Assembly (NCBI RefSeq): GCF_009932725.1
Contig: NZ_BLJU01000005.1
Span: 186,001 to 250,000 of the forward strand
Reading direction: 5' to 3'
Length of the DNA: 64,000 nucleotides
Origin: Pseudomonas yangonensis
GTDB lineage: Bacteria; Pseudomonadota; Gammaproteobacteria; Pseudomonadales; Pseudomonadaceae
Shown here one piece after another: positions 1-11,152 of the stretch. The notes beneath the pieces were generated by a model. It worked only from the letters and a program-made list of their open reading frames with translations. It did no database searches and was not told the origin of the DNA. A program made the translations under genes and the position numbers. Numbering within the stretch: position 1 is the first letter of the stretch; every line of letters begins with the position of its first letter.

Positions 1-2018
1 GCGACTGGCAGGTCGGCCAGGAAATGGACCTGCCGGAGAAAGCCTGGGAGCACATCAAGCAGCACGGTTTCTTCGCCCTGATCATTCCCAAGGAATATGG
101 CGGCAAGGGCTTCTCCGCCTACGCCCACTCGCAGGTGGCGATGAAACTGGCCACGCGCAGCGGCGATCTGGCCTCCACCGTGATGGTGCCCAACTCCCTC
201 GGCCCGGCTGAGCTGCTGCTGCACTACGGCACCGAAGAACAGCGCAACCATTACCTGCCACGCCTGGCGCGAGGTGAGGACATCCCCTGCTTCGCCCTTA
301 CCGGCCCGCTGGCCGGCTCCGACGCCGGTGCCATGCCGGACACCGGCGTCATCTGCAAGGGCCAGTTCAACGGCGAGGAAGTGATCGGCCTGCGCCTGAA
401 CTGGGAGAAGCGCTACATCACCCTCGGCCCCGTGGCCACCCTGCTCGGCCTGGCCTTCAAGGCCTACGACCCGGACCACCTGCTGGGCGACAAGGAAGAC
501 CTCGGTATCAGCCTGGCGCTGATTCCCACCGATACCCCCGGCGTGGAAATCGGCCGCCGCCACCTGCCGCTGGGCGCAGCCTTCATGAACGGGCCGAATT
601 CGGGCAAGGACGTATTCATTCCGCTCGACTACCTGATCGGTGGCCAACAGTACCTCGGCAAGGGCTGGATGATGCTGATGAACTGCCTGTCGGTGGGCCG
701 CTCCATTTCGCTGCCGGCCGTCGGCACGGGCGCGGCCAAGTTCACCAGCCTCGCCACCGGCCAGTACGCCCAGCTGCGTGAGCAGTTCAACGTACCGCTG
801 GCGGCCTTCGAAGGCATCCAGGAAGCCCTGGCGCGCATCGGCGGCAACGCCTGGCTGATGGACAGCGCACGCATTCTCACCGCTAATGCCGTCGATCTGG
901 GCGAGAAGCCCTCGGTGCTGTCGGCTGTGCTCAAGTACCACCTGACCGAGCGCGGCCGCGAGTGCATCAGCCATGCCATGGACGTGCACGGCGGCAAGGG
1001 CATCATCATGGGCCCGAACAACTACCTGGCCCGCTCCTGGCAGGGGGCGCCGATCTTCATCACCGTCGAGGGCGCCAACATCCTCTCGCGCAACCTGATG
1101 ATCTTCGGCCAGGGCGCCATCCGCTGCCATCCCTACGTGCTCAAGGAAATGGCGCTGGCTGACCGTGAGGACAAGGACGAGGCACAGATCGAGTTCGATT
1201 CGCTGTTGATGAGTCATATCGGTTTTGCCGTGAGCAACGCGGCCAGCAGCTTCCTTCTCGGCCTGACCCTGAACCGCCTGGGCACGGTGCCGGGCGACGA
1301 CCTCAGCCAGCCTTACTACCGCGCCCTCAACCGCCTGGCCGCGGCCTTCGCCCTGTGCGCCGACAGCAGCATGATGCTGCTCGGCGGTGACCTGAAGCGT
1401 CGCGAACGTCTGTCTGCGCGCCTGGGTGATGTGCTCAGCTACCTCTACCTGGGCTCGGCCGCACTCAAGCGCTACCACGATCTGGACTATCAGGAGTCCG
1501 TCAGACCGCTGCTGCGCTGGGCCCTGGAGGAAAACCTCTACCGCGCCGAGCAGGCACTCGATGACCTGCTGAGCAACTTCCCCAATCGTCTGTTCGGCTG
1601 CCTGCTGAAGGTACTGGTGTTCCCGCTGGGTCGTCGTCATAACGGCCCAAGCGATGAGCTGGATGCCGAAGTGGCCGCAATCATCGGCCGCCAGGCTGGC
1701 GACCCGGCACTGGAATCGGTGCTGGAAGGCTGCTATCGCCCGCAGGCCGATCAGGACTCGGTCGGCGCCCTGCAGCATGCACTGAACCTGGTGCAGGCCA
1801 GCCACGACGCGCGCAAGCGTCTGCACCAGGCACTCAAGGACGGCAGCCTGCAACCGGCTCCGGGCCAGGACGCCATCGAAGCGGCGATCGCTGCCGGCAT
1901 TCTCGATGGCGAGCAGGGTCAACGCCTGCAGGCGGCCGAGGCGGCGCGGCGGCGGGTGATCGATGTCGACGACTTCGCCAAGGAAGAGCTCGAACTGGGC
2001 ATTGGCAAGGTGCGCTGA
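1..2018 (+). CDS. fadE: Acyl-CoA dehydrogenase FadE, 5' truncated by window edge
   Basis: First step of fatty acid beta-oxidation: FAD-dependent oxidation of acyl-CoA to trans-2-enoyl-CoA. The frame is open to the left edge (codons from base 3 read DWQVGQEMDLPEK), so roughly the first 150 residues of an approximately 815-residue FadE are missing and the first internal ATG at 24 is not the start. Visible FadE features: the GFFALIIPKEYGGKGFSA segment, the FALTGPLAGSDAG substrate/FAD region, and SWQGAPIFITVEGANILSRN followed by the long helical C-terminal domain specific to FadE-type enzymes. The product is probably membrane associated. It is followed by a palindromic repeat and a small conserved gene. 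Confidence 0.95.
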   Translation, partial: DWQVGQEMDLPEKAWEHIKQHGFFALIIPKEYGGKGFSAYAHSQVAMKLATRSGDLASTVMVPNSLGPAELLLHYGTEEQRNHYLPRLARGEDIPCFALTGPLAGSDAGAMPDTGVICKGQFNGEEVIGLRLNWEKRYITLGPVATLLGLAFKAYDPDHLLGDKEDLGISLALIPTDTPGVEIGRRHLPLGAAFMNGPNSGKDVFIPLDYLIGGQQYLGKGWMMLMNCLSVGRSISLPAVGTGAAKFTSLATGQYAQLREQFNVPLAAFEGIQEALARIGGNAWLMDSARILTANAVDLGEKPSVLSAVLKYHLTERGRECISHAMDVHGGKGIIMGPNNYLARSWQGAPIFITVEGANILSRNLMIFGQGAIRCHPYVLKEMALADREDKDEAQIEFDSLLMSHIGFAVSNAASSFLLGLTLNRLGTVPGDDLSQPYYRALNRLAAAFALCADSSMMLLGGDLKRRERLSARLGDVLSYLYLGSAALKRYHDLDYQESVRPLLRWALEENLYRAEQALDDLLSNFPNRLFGCLLKVLVFPLGRRHNGPSDELDAEVAAIIGRQAGDPALESVLEGCYRPQADQDSVGALQHALNLVQASHDARKRLHQALKDGSLQPAPGQDAIEAAIAAGILDGEQGQRLQAAEAARRRVIDVDDFAKEELELGIGKVR

Positions 2019-2032
2019 CGCAAACGGCTAGC

Positions 2033-2130
2033 GGGAGGGGCTTTACCGCGACTCAAGAAGCTCGCGGCCACGACTGCAGGGATGCAGGAGGCAGAGCGAA
2101 GCAGGATGCCCGGGCCGAAAGCCCCTCCCA
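2033..2130. repeat. Palindromic intergenic repeat (REP-like)
   Basis: The arm GGGAGGGGCTTTACCGCGA starts at 2033, and its mirror, AAAGCCCCTCCCAC, ends at 2131. Related GGGAGG(C/G)GCTTTAGC arms occur at 29013-29072, so this is a dispersed family. It lies between fadE and the next gene, where it could also weaken read-through. Confidence 0.55.
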
Positions 2131-2209
2131 CGAAGGCCTGCTATGCAGGACAGCGGGCGCCAGGAACTCTATACTCCTGCGCCCGTTTTACCTTTCAGGA
2201 CACTGCAAC

Positions 2210-2617
2210 ATGGCCAGCCATCTCGAACATCACCTCGCCCTGCTCAATCACCTGCGCGGTATCCTCGTTGCGCTGGGCGAAGCCGAACAGGTGCTCGACG
2301 ACAGCCACGCCCTGTTCCTCGAGCGTTACGACGAACTGCTCGCCGAACTGCCGCGCGACCCGGTGTCCAGCCAATACCTGGGCCAGGACCTGATCAGCCA
2401 GGTATTCCATCGCTATCCGCAGATCGCCCATCTGGTACCGCGCGATCTGCTGTGGTTCTTCGGCGGCGACTGCCTGCACTTCATGCCGGACGAAGAGATC
2501 GCCCTGTACCAGGCCCTCGACGAGCGTCGCTTCGAGGCCGAAGAGAACGACGAACCCTTCGACTGGAATCAGGAAAAACAGCTGTTGGCCCTGCCCACAG
2601 ACGGCGCCAAGCACTGA
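2210..2617 (+). CDS. Small conserved acidic protein, PA2817-like, function unknown
   Basis: 135 residues, soluble, with no signal peptide or membrane segment. The sequence is acidic and helical (HLEHHLALLNHLRGILVALGEAEQVLDD at the start, PDEEIALYQALDERRFEAEENDEPFDW near the end). It resembles the small gene that follows the FadE-type dehydrogenase in P. aeruginosa; this identification is from memory of gene order and no catalytic motif is visible. The start at 2210 has an AGGA-type ribosome site just upstream. It is followed directly by a hairpin terminator, so it is the last gene of a fadE-side unit or a single-gene unit. Confidence 0.75.
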   Translation: MASHLEHHLALLNHLRGILVALGEAEQVLDDSHALFLERYDELLAELPRDPVSSQYLGQDLISQVFHRYPQIAHLVPRDLLWFFGGDCLHFMPDEEIALYQALDERRFEAEENDEPFDWNQEKQLLALPTDGAKH

Positions 2618-2630
2618 TCGAAGCAACGAC

Positions 2631-2664
2631 AAAAGGCCCGCACGGCAAACCGGCGGGCCTTTAG
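2631..2664 (+). terminator. Rho-independent terminator after the PA2817-like gene
   Basis: Arms AAGGCCCGC (2633-2641) and GCGGGCCTT (2653-2661) with an 11-base loop, followed by a T-containing tail. It sits 14 bases after the stop codon. Confidence 0.75.
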
Positions 2665-2690
2665 ATTTGTCTTTGTAGAGGACAGAAACG

Positions 2691-2720
2691 AAAACGCCGC
2701 TCGATTGAGCGGCGTTTTCG
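2691..2720 (-). terminator. Terminator of the tRNA-Gly/Glu operon
   Basis: Symmetrical hairpin AAAACGCCGCTC / GAGCGGCGTTTT (2691-2718). Read leftwards it follows the last tRNA and ends in a T-rich stretch, as expected for a rho-independent terminator. Because it is symmetrical it could act in both directions. Confidence 0.8.
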
Positions 2721-2726
2721 TTTATT

Positions 2727-2802
<76 letters not shown>

Positions 2803-2816
2803 AGTACAACTTGAAG

Positions 2817-2892
2817 TGGCGTCCCCTAGGGGACTCGAACCCCTGTTACCGCCGTGAAAGGGCGGTGTCCTAGGCCACTAGACGAAGGGGAC
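2817..2892 (-). tRNA. tRNA-Glu (TTC), copy 2 of the operon
   Basis: 76 bases with encoded CCA. Acceptor GTCCCCT pairs with AGGGGAC. The anticodon stem CCGCC/GGCGG surrounds loop CTTTCAC (anticodon TTC). It is identical to the copy at 3028-3103 and lies 14 bases upstream of the tRNA-Gly in the direction of transcription. Confidence 0.97.
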
Positions 2893-2937
2893 CTGGAACT
2901 TCTTTTGAAATCCTGCCGAAGCAGCATTTCTAAATTT

Positions 2938-3013
<76 letters not shown>

Positions 3014-3027
3014 AGTACAACTTGAAG

Positions 3028-3103
3028 TGGCGTCCCCTAGGGGACTCGAACCCCTGTTACCGCCGTGAAAGGGCGGTGTCCTAGGCCACTAGACGAAGGG
3101 GAC
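3028..3103 (-). tRNA. tRNA-Glu (TTC), copy 1, promoter-proximal
   Basis: 76 bases, same sequence as 2817-2892, with anticodon TTC in loop CTTTCAC and encoded CCA. It is the first tRNA after the promoter at 3176-3204. Confidence 0.97.
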
Positions 3104-3175
3104 ACACCCCGGAACATCAAGCAACTTTCCGGCTTCCTTCGCTCTGCATCAGGCTTTGCGCTGGAAGTGGCGCGC

Positions 3176-3204
3176 ATTCTATGGAGACTTTTAAAGGTCG
3201 TCAA
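3176..3204 (-). promoter_or_regulatory. Sigma-70 promoter of the tRNA-Glu/Gly operon
   Basis: Read leftwards: TTGACG (3204-3199), a 17-base spacer, TAGAAT (3181-3176), then a GC-rich stretch GCGCGCC where a stringent-control discriminator is expected. It lies about 70 bases before the first tRNA. Spacing and hexamers are close to consensus. Confidence 0.8.
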
Positions 3205-3325
3205 CCACTCTCTAAAAAATTTTTAAAATCAAAGACTTCAGCCCATAAATTGACATGACACTAGGAGCGATGCGAGCAAGCCACTACACTCGGTCGAAAA
3301 GTTGATTCTCGAGAGGTCCCAAGCA

Positions 3326-4093
3326 GTGTCCGCACTCGTGATAACCCTGCTGATAGCCGGCGGCATCGCCCTGTTGATGGTGATTGCCTACATCAACCAC
3401 GCCGTCGAGAACAGCAAGCTGGAGAAAGCCCGCCAGCGCGCCGACCTGCTCGACCGCATTCGTCGCTGCCAGGACATTTCCGAACGCATGCCCGGCCAGT
3501 TGATGACGCCGCAGTTGAAGCTGCTGCTGAGCCAGCTGCAGCTTCAGGTCAGCGAACGGCTGCTGCCGCTGGATAAGCAGAACGCCACGCTGCAGAACGA
3601 TATCGCTACGCTGAAGAGCGAGATCGCCAAGGGTGAATCCATTGCGGTGCAGAACCCTCCACAGCCCATCGTCAACGAGGCCAAGGCCAAGGACGTACGC
3701 TTCCTCCTGGAAAACCTCCATGCATTGATCACCGGCTCGGTACAGGGCGGCCTGCTGCCCGCCAGTGAGGGCAAGCAGTGGCTCAAGCAAATCCGCCAGA
3801 TGCTGGTGCTGGTGCATATCGAGTTCTTCAGCACCCTTGGCCAGACGGCGATGCAGCAGAACCAGCCTGGTCAGGCGCGTCTGGCCTTCGAGCGCGGCGT
3901 GCAGTACCTGCGCAAACAACCCGAACCTGCGCTCTACCAGGCGCAACTCAAACGCTTCGAGGAGCAATTGGCGCGCGCCAATGCCATGGTCCTCAACAAT
4001 AATGTACCCGCAGCGGAAGAACCGAGCGAGTTGACCGAAGGTCTGAAAGACCTGGAAGACGACGGCTGGAAAAAGAAGAACATCTACGACTGA
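3326..4093 (+). CDS. Inner-membrane anchored coiled-coil protein, function unknown
   Basis: About 255 residues. The GTG at 3326 is preferred as start because GAGAGG lies about 9 bases upstream; the frame also opens at an upstream TTG (3302). One N-terminal membrane segment (VITLLIAGGIALLMVIAYI) is followed by a helical cytoplasmic or periplasmic part rich in heptads (LDRIRRCQDISERM, LLPLDKQNATLQNDIATLKSEIAKGE) and a TPR-like helix pair around TAMQQNQPGQARLAFERGVQYL. It ends with a lysine-rich tail. It lies between the tRNA operon and a GST gene, in the order seen in P. aeruginosa. Function is not known to me. Confidence 0.75.
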   Translation: MSALVITLLIAGGIALLMVIAYINHAVENSKLEKARQRADLLDRIRRCQDISERMPGQLMTPQLKLLLSQLQLQVSERLLPLDKQNATLQNDIATLKSEIAKGESIAVQNPPQPIVNEAKAKDVRFLLENLHALITGSVQGGLLPASEGKQWLKQIRQMLVLVHIEFFSTLGQTAMQQNQPGQARLAFERGVQYLRKQPEPALYQAQLKRFEEQLARANAMVLNNNVPAAEEPSELTEGLKDLEDDGWKKKNIYD

Positions 4094-4154
4094 GCGGCCA
4101 CATGGCAACCATGGCCTTCGCTCAGAACACGCTGACAGAGGATTAGGAGCTGCA

Positions 4155-4817
4155 ATGAGCATGACCGTATACGGGGCGCCACTCTCCCCGTTCGTCCGTA
4201 AAGTCTGTCTGTGCCTGATCGAAAAGGGCCTGGAGTACGAACTCGAAGTAGTCATGCCCTTCGGCCAGCCCGACTGGTACCGTGAGCTCAACCCACTGGG
4301 GCGGATTCCCGCCTTTCGCGACGGCGACCTCAAGCTGGCGGACTCCAGCGTGATCTGCCAGTACCTTGAAGAACAGCACCCCGAGCGCACGCCCCTCTAC
4401 GGCGCAGATGCGCAGCAGCGGGCAAAGGTGCGCTGGCTGGAAAAGTATGCCGACTACGAGTTGGCGCCCCTTTGCACCTTTACCGTATTTCGCAACCGCG
4501 TGCTGAAAGCCACCATGGGCCAGCCGTGCGACGAGGAAAAGGTGCAGCAGGCGCTCAAGGACAAACTACCGAGTCACTTCGACTATCTTGAGGCCACGCT
4601 GGGTGATGCACCCTATTTCCTCGGTGAACAGCTATCGATGGCTGATCTGGCGCTCGCCTCCCAATTGATCAACATGGAGCACGGCGGCGAGGTACCGGAC
4701 GCTACACGCTGGCCAAACCTGACCGCACACTTTCAGCGCATCAAGGCCGGCGCGTCCATGCAGCAACTCCTGCCACGCGAACTGCGCACTCTGGAGAAGA
4801 TCGGCGCCAAGCGCTGA
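4155..4817 (+). CDS. Glutathione S-transferase family protein (SspA/stringent-starvation-like fold)
   Basis: 220 residues. The N-terminal thioredoxin-like domain (residues 1-80) has YGAPLSPFVRKVCLCLIEKGLEYE, with a serine in the position that activates glutathione, plus NPLGRIPAF and the conserved DSSVICQYLEE that binds the gamma-glutamyl group. The C-terminal helical domain carries LGEQLSMADLALASQL, the usual GST hydrophobic core motif. It is probably a cytosolic conjugating or peroxidase-type GST. TAGGAG upstream of the ATG fits the start. The downstream gene is convergent. Confidence 0.9.
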   Translation: MSMTVYGAPLSPFVRKVCLCLIEKGLEYELEVVMPFGQPDWYRELNPLGRIPAFRDGDLKLADSSVICQYLEEQHPERTPLYGADAQQRAKVRWLEKYADYELAPLCTFTVFRNRVLKATMGQPCDEEKVQQALKDKLPSHFDYLEATLGDAPYFLGEQLSMADLALASQLINMEHGGEVPDATRWPNLTAHFQRIKAGASMQQLLPRELRTLEKIGAKR

Positions 4818-4878
4818 GCACGTCCTACCTGATCGAGTCCCGACCGACGAATCGCCACCGGCTGGGCCGCGCCAATAC

Positions 4879-5361
4879 TCAGCAGTCGGTGGCGGCCAGA
4901 AAGATCTCCGCCAGTGCTTCGATGCCGGCCTGATCCGCCTCGGCAAAGCGCCCCACCGACGGGCTGTCCAGATCCAGCACGCCGATCAGGCGCCCGTCCT
5001 TCACCAAAGGGACCACCAGCTCGCTGTTCGACGCACTGTCGCAGGCAATGTGCCCGGCGAAGGCATGCACGTCTTCGACTCGCTGCGTCCGCAAAGTCGC
5101 CGCTGCAGCGCCGCAGACGCCACGACCGAAGGGAATGCGCACACAGGCCACCTTGCCCTGGAACGGACCGAGCACCAGTTCGCCATCCTTGACCAGATAG
5201 AAGCCAGCCCAGTTGAGGTCGGCCAGCTCATGAAACAGGAAGGCGGAGAACTGCGCGGCATTGGCGATGAAGTCGCGCTCACCGGACAGCAGCGCCTGCA
5301 GTTGCGCGCTCAGTAGCGGATAACCGTTGAGGTCAGCCCCAGCCTGGGAAAGATCGATCAT
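4879..5361 (-). CDS. Free methionine-(R)-sulfoxide reductase, GAF domain (fRMsr)
   Basis: 160 residues starting at MIDLSQAGADL. The ATG overlaps the stop of the upstream ATPase gene (ATGA), which argues against longer starts. A single GAF fold with LNWAGFYLV, PFQGKVACVRIPFGRGVCGAAAA, and HIACDSASNSELVVPLV carries the three conserved cysteines of the YebR/fRMsr family, which reduces free methionine-R-sulfoxide using thioredoxin. Function by family is strong. The neighbouring ospR-gpx pair also handles oxidative damage. Confidence 0.9.
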   Translation of the reverse strand: MIDLSQAGADLNGYPLLSAQLQALLSGERDFIANAAQFSAFLFHELADLNWAGFYLVKDGELVLGPFQGKVACVRIPFGRGVCGAAAATLRTQRVEDVHAFAGHIACDSASNSELVVPLVKDGRLIGVLDLDSPSVGRFAEADQAGIEALAEIFLAATDC

Positions 5362-6248
5362 GCCTGTTGCTCCAGCAGTTGCAGCCCGACCCAATGGCGG
5401 GCGAATTGATAGGCGCAGCGGCCATTGCGGTTGCCGCGGCCCAGCGCCCAGCGAATGGCGGCTTTCTCCAGCGCTTCGTCCCAGCTCCAGCTGAGCCCGA
5501 CCTGGCGCGCCTGCACATCCACCCAGTGGCGCACGACGATCAGGAAGTGCTCCTGGCTGAAGGGATAGAACGACAACCACAGACCGAAGCGATCGGACAG
5601 CGCGATCTTGTCCTCCACCGCCTCGTTGGGATGCAGCTCGCCGTCGACCCTCTTCCAGTTCTCGTTATCGCTCTGATGCTCGGGCACCAGGTGCCGGCGG
5701 TTGGAGGTCGCATACAGCAGCACGTTGTCCGGCGCCTGCTCCAAGGAGCCGTCGAGCACGCTCTTGAGCACCCGGTAGTCGCCCTCACCCGCCTCGAATG
5801 ACAGATCGTCACAGAACAGCACGAAGCGCTGCGGCAACCCGGCCAGCAGTTCCACCACGCGCGGCAGGTCGGCCAGGTGGTCGCGCTCGATCTCGATCAG
5901 GCGCAGGCCGGCCCTGGCGTGCTCGGCAAGCAGTGCGCGTACCAGCGAGGATTTACCCGTACCGCGGGCACCCCAGAGCAAGGCATGGTTGGCCGGCAGA
6001 CCGGTAACGAACTGCCGCGTGTTGCGCGCCAGTTGCTCGCGCTGGGCGTCCACACCCAGCAGATCGCTCAATGACAGGTCGAGACTGACCTCCAGCGGCA
6101 TCAGGTAGCCACTGCGGCCATCACGTACCCAACGTGCCGCCACGCACTTGTTCCAGTCTACCTGCGGGCGCAGCGCAGGCAGCAACGGCTCGAGACGCTC
6201 CAGCACCTGCTCGGCGCGGGCGAGAAAGTCCAGCAATCGGGAATCCAC
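5358..6248 (-). CDS. DUF815-type P-loop ATPase
   Basis: 296 residues. AAA-like ATPase with Walker A WGARGTGKSSLVRAL (about residues 92-106), Walker B VLFCDDLSFE, a sensor-like segment YATSNRRHLV, and a C-terminal lid with WALGRGNRNGRCAYQFARHWVG. This matches the DUF815 family, whose partner or substrate is not established. It is cotranscribed with fRMsr through a 4-base ATGA overlap. It is divergent from sagS, with about 110 bases of shared promoter region. Confidence 0.85.
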   Translation of the reverse strand: MDSRLLDFLARAEQVLERLEPLLPALRPQVDWNKCVAARWVRDGRSGYLMPLEVSLDLSLSDLLGVDAQREQLARNTRQFVTGLPANHALLWGARGTGKSSLVRALLAEHARAGLRLIEIERDHLADLPRVVELLAGLPQRFVLFCDDLSFEAGEGDYRVLKSVLDGSLEQAPDNVLLYATSNRRHLVPEHQSDNENWKRVDGELHPNEAVEDKIALSDRFGLWLSFYPFSQEHFLIVVRHWVDVQARQVGLSWSWDEALEKAAIRWALGRGNRNGRCAYQFARHWVGLQLLEQQA

Positions 6249-6358
6249 GGTCTACTACTCCTTTTGCGCAGAGCCGCACGTTGCAGGCTCTGCCGGTACA
6301 GGGTCGCTATCAGCTATGCTTGGCAAGGCGCCAAGGATCAGAGACTACGCACGCATTT

Positions 6359-8669
<2,311 letters not shown>

Positions 8670-8680
<11 letters not shown>

Positions 8681-9128
8681 GCCGCGCCAGCAGGCGATCC
8701 AGGCTACGACGCAGCCCTTCCATCTCCAGCAGGTCCTGATCACCGAACTGGCAGAGCAACTGCGCCTTGAGCGGCAGAACCTGCGCCTGCAGCGCCCTGC
8801 CGGTCTCGCTCAGCGCCAGATGCACCTCTCGCTCGTCCGCCTGGGCACGACGGCGCTGCACCAGGCCCATCTGCTCCAGACGCTTGAGCAGCGGCGTCAG
8901 GGTCCCGGAGTCCAACTGCAGGCGTTGTCCAAGCGCCTTGAGCGTCGGCTGCTCGGGCGCCCGCGCCTGCCACTCCCACAGCACCAGCATCGCGAGGTAC
9001 TGCGGGTAGGTCAGGCCCAGGGCATCGAGCATCGGCTTGTAGGCACGGATCACGGCGCGCGAGGCGGCGTAGAGCTTGAAGCACAGCTGGTTGTCCAGCT
9101 GCAGGGTGGCGGTATCGAAAGCGGTCAT
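8670..9128 (-). CDS. ospR: MarR/OhrR-family redox regulator OspR
   Basis: 152 residues from MTAFDTATLQ; this ATG overlaps the gpx stop (ATGA at 9125-9128). Winged helix with LTYPQYLAMLVLWE, LKALGQRLQLDSGTLTPLLKRLEQMGLVQRRR and the wing DEREVHLALSETGR. Cys16 (in LCFKLYAASR) is the peroxide-sensing cysteine of OhrR-type proteins, and Cys126 gives the same 110-residue spacing as the two redox cysteines described for P. aeruginosa OspR. It is expected to repress the gpx-ospR operon through the palindrome at 9654-9683 and release on oxidation. Confidence 0.92.
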
Positions 9129-9610
9129 TTCAGCAGCGCTTCGATCTCGCTGCTCAGTTCTTCCGGCTTGGTGGTCGGGGCGAAGCGCTTGACCACCTGG
9201 CCATCCTTGCCGATCAGGAACTTGGTGAAATTCCACTTGATGCCCTGACTACCCAGCAGGCCGGGCGCGCGCTTTTTCAGTTGCACGAACAGCGGGTGGG
9301 CGTCGGCGCCGTTGACGTCGACCTTCTTGAACAGCGGGAAACTGACGCCGAAGTTCAGCTCGCAGAATTCCGAGATGGCGCCCTCGTCACCCGGCTCCTG
9401 CTTGCCGAACTGGTTGCAGGGAAAACCCAGCACCACCAGCCCCTTGTCCTTGTATTGCTGCCACACGCTTTCCAGGCCCTTGTACTGCGGGGTGAAACCG
9501 CATTTGCTGGCTGTGTTGACCACCAGCACGGCCTTGCCACCGAAGTCGGCCAGGGTCTTCTGCTCGCCCTTGATGGTAGTGACCGGGATATCGAAAAGTG
9601 CATTGCTCAT
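9125..9610 (-). CDS. gpx: Glutathione peroxidase family protein
   Basis: 161 residues from MSNALFDIPV. It has the thiol peroxidase signature VNTASKCGFTPQYKGLE with catalytic Cys37 (cysteine rather than selenocysteine), LGFPCNQFGKQEPG, and WNFTKFLIGKDG. It reduces hydrogen and organic peroxides, in bacteria usually with thioredoxin. It is first gene of the gpx-ospR operon. The start was chosen because the operator lies only 44 bases upstream, and the longer frame would translate into it. Confidence 0.93.
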   Translation of the reverse strand: MSNALFDIPVTTIKGEQKTLADFGGKAVLVVNTASKCGFTPQYKGLESVWQQYKDKGLVVLGFPCNQFGKQEPGDEGAISEFCELNFGVSFPLFKKVDVNGADAHPLFVQLKKRAPGLLGSQGIKWNFTKFLIGKDGQVVKRFAPTTKPEELSSEIEALLK

Positions 9611-9653
9611 GGGGAATCGTCCTGATGGGCTGAAAGTGATGGACAAAATAGCG

Positions 9654-9683
9654 AGCAATTAAATTGCATGCAATTTAATTGCT
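9654..9683. promoter_or_regulatory. Perfect 30-bp palindrome, probable OspR operator
   Basis: Each half reads AGCAATTAAATTGCA and the second half is its exact reverse complement, with no spacer. It is 44 bases upstream of the gpx ATG and is the only such site in the gpx-pdxB gap. The AATT-rich symmetry resembles known OhrR/OspR boxes. Confidence 0.8.
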
Positions 9684-9804
9684 GCAAGATAAGGCATGCA
9701 GATATCGCGCTATCCGTAGGGGCTAGCGGCGCCGACTGCCAGATTTCCAAAACGCAGATGAACTCAGCGGGCCTGACCCAGCAGGCGATCTATCGCGGCG
9801 CGCC

Positions 9805-9876
9805 GATGGTGGGTTACGCCGCACCGGACTGAGCAAACTGTTCGATAGACGTGACAGGCGGCTAACCCACCCTACG
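9805..9876. repeat. GTGGGTTA-type inverted repeat overlapping the pdxB stop
   Basis: Arms GATGGTGGGTTACGCC (9805-9820) and GGCTAACCCACCCTACG (9860-9876) are inverted copies of a common Pseudomonas intergenic repeat. The right arm includes bases 9872-9874, which are the pdxB stop codon TAG. Confidence 0.6.
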
Positions 9877-11002
9877 AAACGGTGGCGCCCAGAGCTCGCA
9901 CCAATGCGGCCAGTGGTAACGAATCCCCCTGAATGCGCACGGTCAGCCCATCGATCTCGCGGCGCATCGGGTAGTGCTTGCGCAAGCGGTCGAACGCCGC
10001 GCGACGGGTATCGGCATCGCCCACCAGGCTACGGCGGAAATCCGCATCGTCGCGGCGCGGGTCGTATACCGCACGGCACAGGCTGGCCAGGGCCCAGGCC
10101 GGATCGGCGTTGCCGTCGATGCTCAGCTCGCGGAGCCAGGGCGCTGGCAGCAGCTCGGCCAGGCTCACCTGCTCAGGTACGCCCAGCACGCGGCAGCAGG
10201 CCTGGTAGATCTGCGCGGTACCGCGCAGCTTGCCATCCAGGCTGTAACCGGCGATATGCGGCGTGGCCAGTTGGCACAGGGCGGCCAGCTCGACATCGAC
10301 CTGCGGCTCGCCTTCCCAGACGTCCAGCACCACTTTCAGGTCGGGACGTTGCGGCAGTAACGTGCGCAGCGCGGCATTGTCCACCACCGCACCGCGGCTG
10401 GCATTGATCAACCAGGTTCCCGGCTTCAGCGTCGCCAGGCGAGTCGCATCGAGCAGATGGCGCGTCGAGGCGTCCAGCGGCGTGTGCAGGCTGATAACGT
10501 CACACTCGTCGATGATCTGCTCCAGGCTGACGAAATCGCCACCCTCGGTGGCCTGGCGCGGCGGATCACAGACGCGCACCTGCCAGCCGAGACCACGCAG
10601 CAGATCGACCAGACGCCCACCGACCTGCCCCGCCCCGACCACGCCATAGACGCGCGCAGCCGGGTCGACGCCCTCGCGCTCGGCCAGGGTCAGCACGCTG
10701 CCCAGCACGTAATCCACCACGCCGCGGGCGTTGCAGCCCGGCGCGCTGCTCCAGGCGATGCCCGCCTCGGCGAAGTAATCGAGATCCAGATGGTCGGTGC
10801 CGATGGTGCAGGTACCGACGAAACGGACCCGGCTACCTTCGAGCAGCGCACGATTAACGGGAGTGACCGAGCGCACCAGCAGCAGGTCGGCATCGCGCAC
10901 ATCGGCCGCCGTGATGCCGCGCCCAGGCAGGCGGCGGATACTGCCGAACGCAGCGAAGAATTCATCGAGCAGGGGAATGTTTTCGTCGGCAACTATGTGC
11001 AT
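9872..11002 (-). CDS. pdxB: Erythronate-4-phosphate dehydrogenase
   Basis: 376 residues from [12 protein letters not shown]; the upstream in-frame ATG (11029) would add nine unconserved residues. Second step of pyridoxal 5'-phosphate synthesis: NAD-linked oxidation of 4-phosphoerythronate. D-2-hydroxyacid dehydrogenase fold with [13 protein letters not shown] (nucleotide binding, about residues 119-131), [17 protein letters not shown] and [12 protein letters not shown] carrying the catalytic Arg/Glu/His set, and a PdxB-specific C-terminal dimerisation domain of about 80 residues. It is divergent from norM with a 150-base shared promoter region. Its stop codon lies inside a palindromic repeat. 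Confidence 0.95.
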   Translation of the reverse strand: MHIVADENIPLLDEFFAAFGSIRRLPGRGITAADVRDADLLLVRSVTPVNRALLEGSRVRFVGTCTIGTDHLDLDYFAEAGIAWSSAPGCNARGVVDYVLGSVLTLAEREGVDPAARVYGVVGAGQVGGRLVDLLRGLGWQVRVCDPPRQATEGGDFVSLEQIIDECDVISLHTPLDASTRHLLDATRLATLKPGTWLINASRGAVVDNAALRTLLPQRPDLKVVLDVWEGEPQVDVELAALCQLATPHIAGYSLDGKLRGTAQIYQACCRVLGVPEQVSLAELLPAPWLRELSIDGNADPAWALASLCRAVYDPRRDDADFRRSLVGDADTRRAAFDRLRKHYPMRREIDGLTVRIQGDSLPLAALVRALGATVS

Positions 11003-11152
11003 GGCAGGCTCCATCGGGCAGGTCGCCATTCTATGCCAGCGTGATCACCAACGTCGCCCTGCAGAGCGCCGGACAGAGCCTCACGCCGCACTTTCCTGAC
11101 CGCTGCGTCAAGGCGTAAACTACGCGGTTTCCTGTTATCCCGAAGAGTCGAA

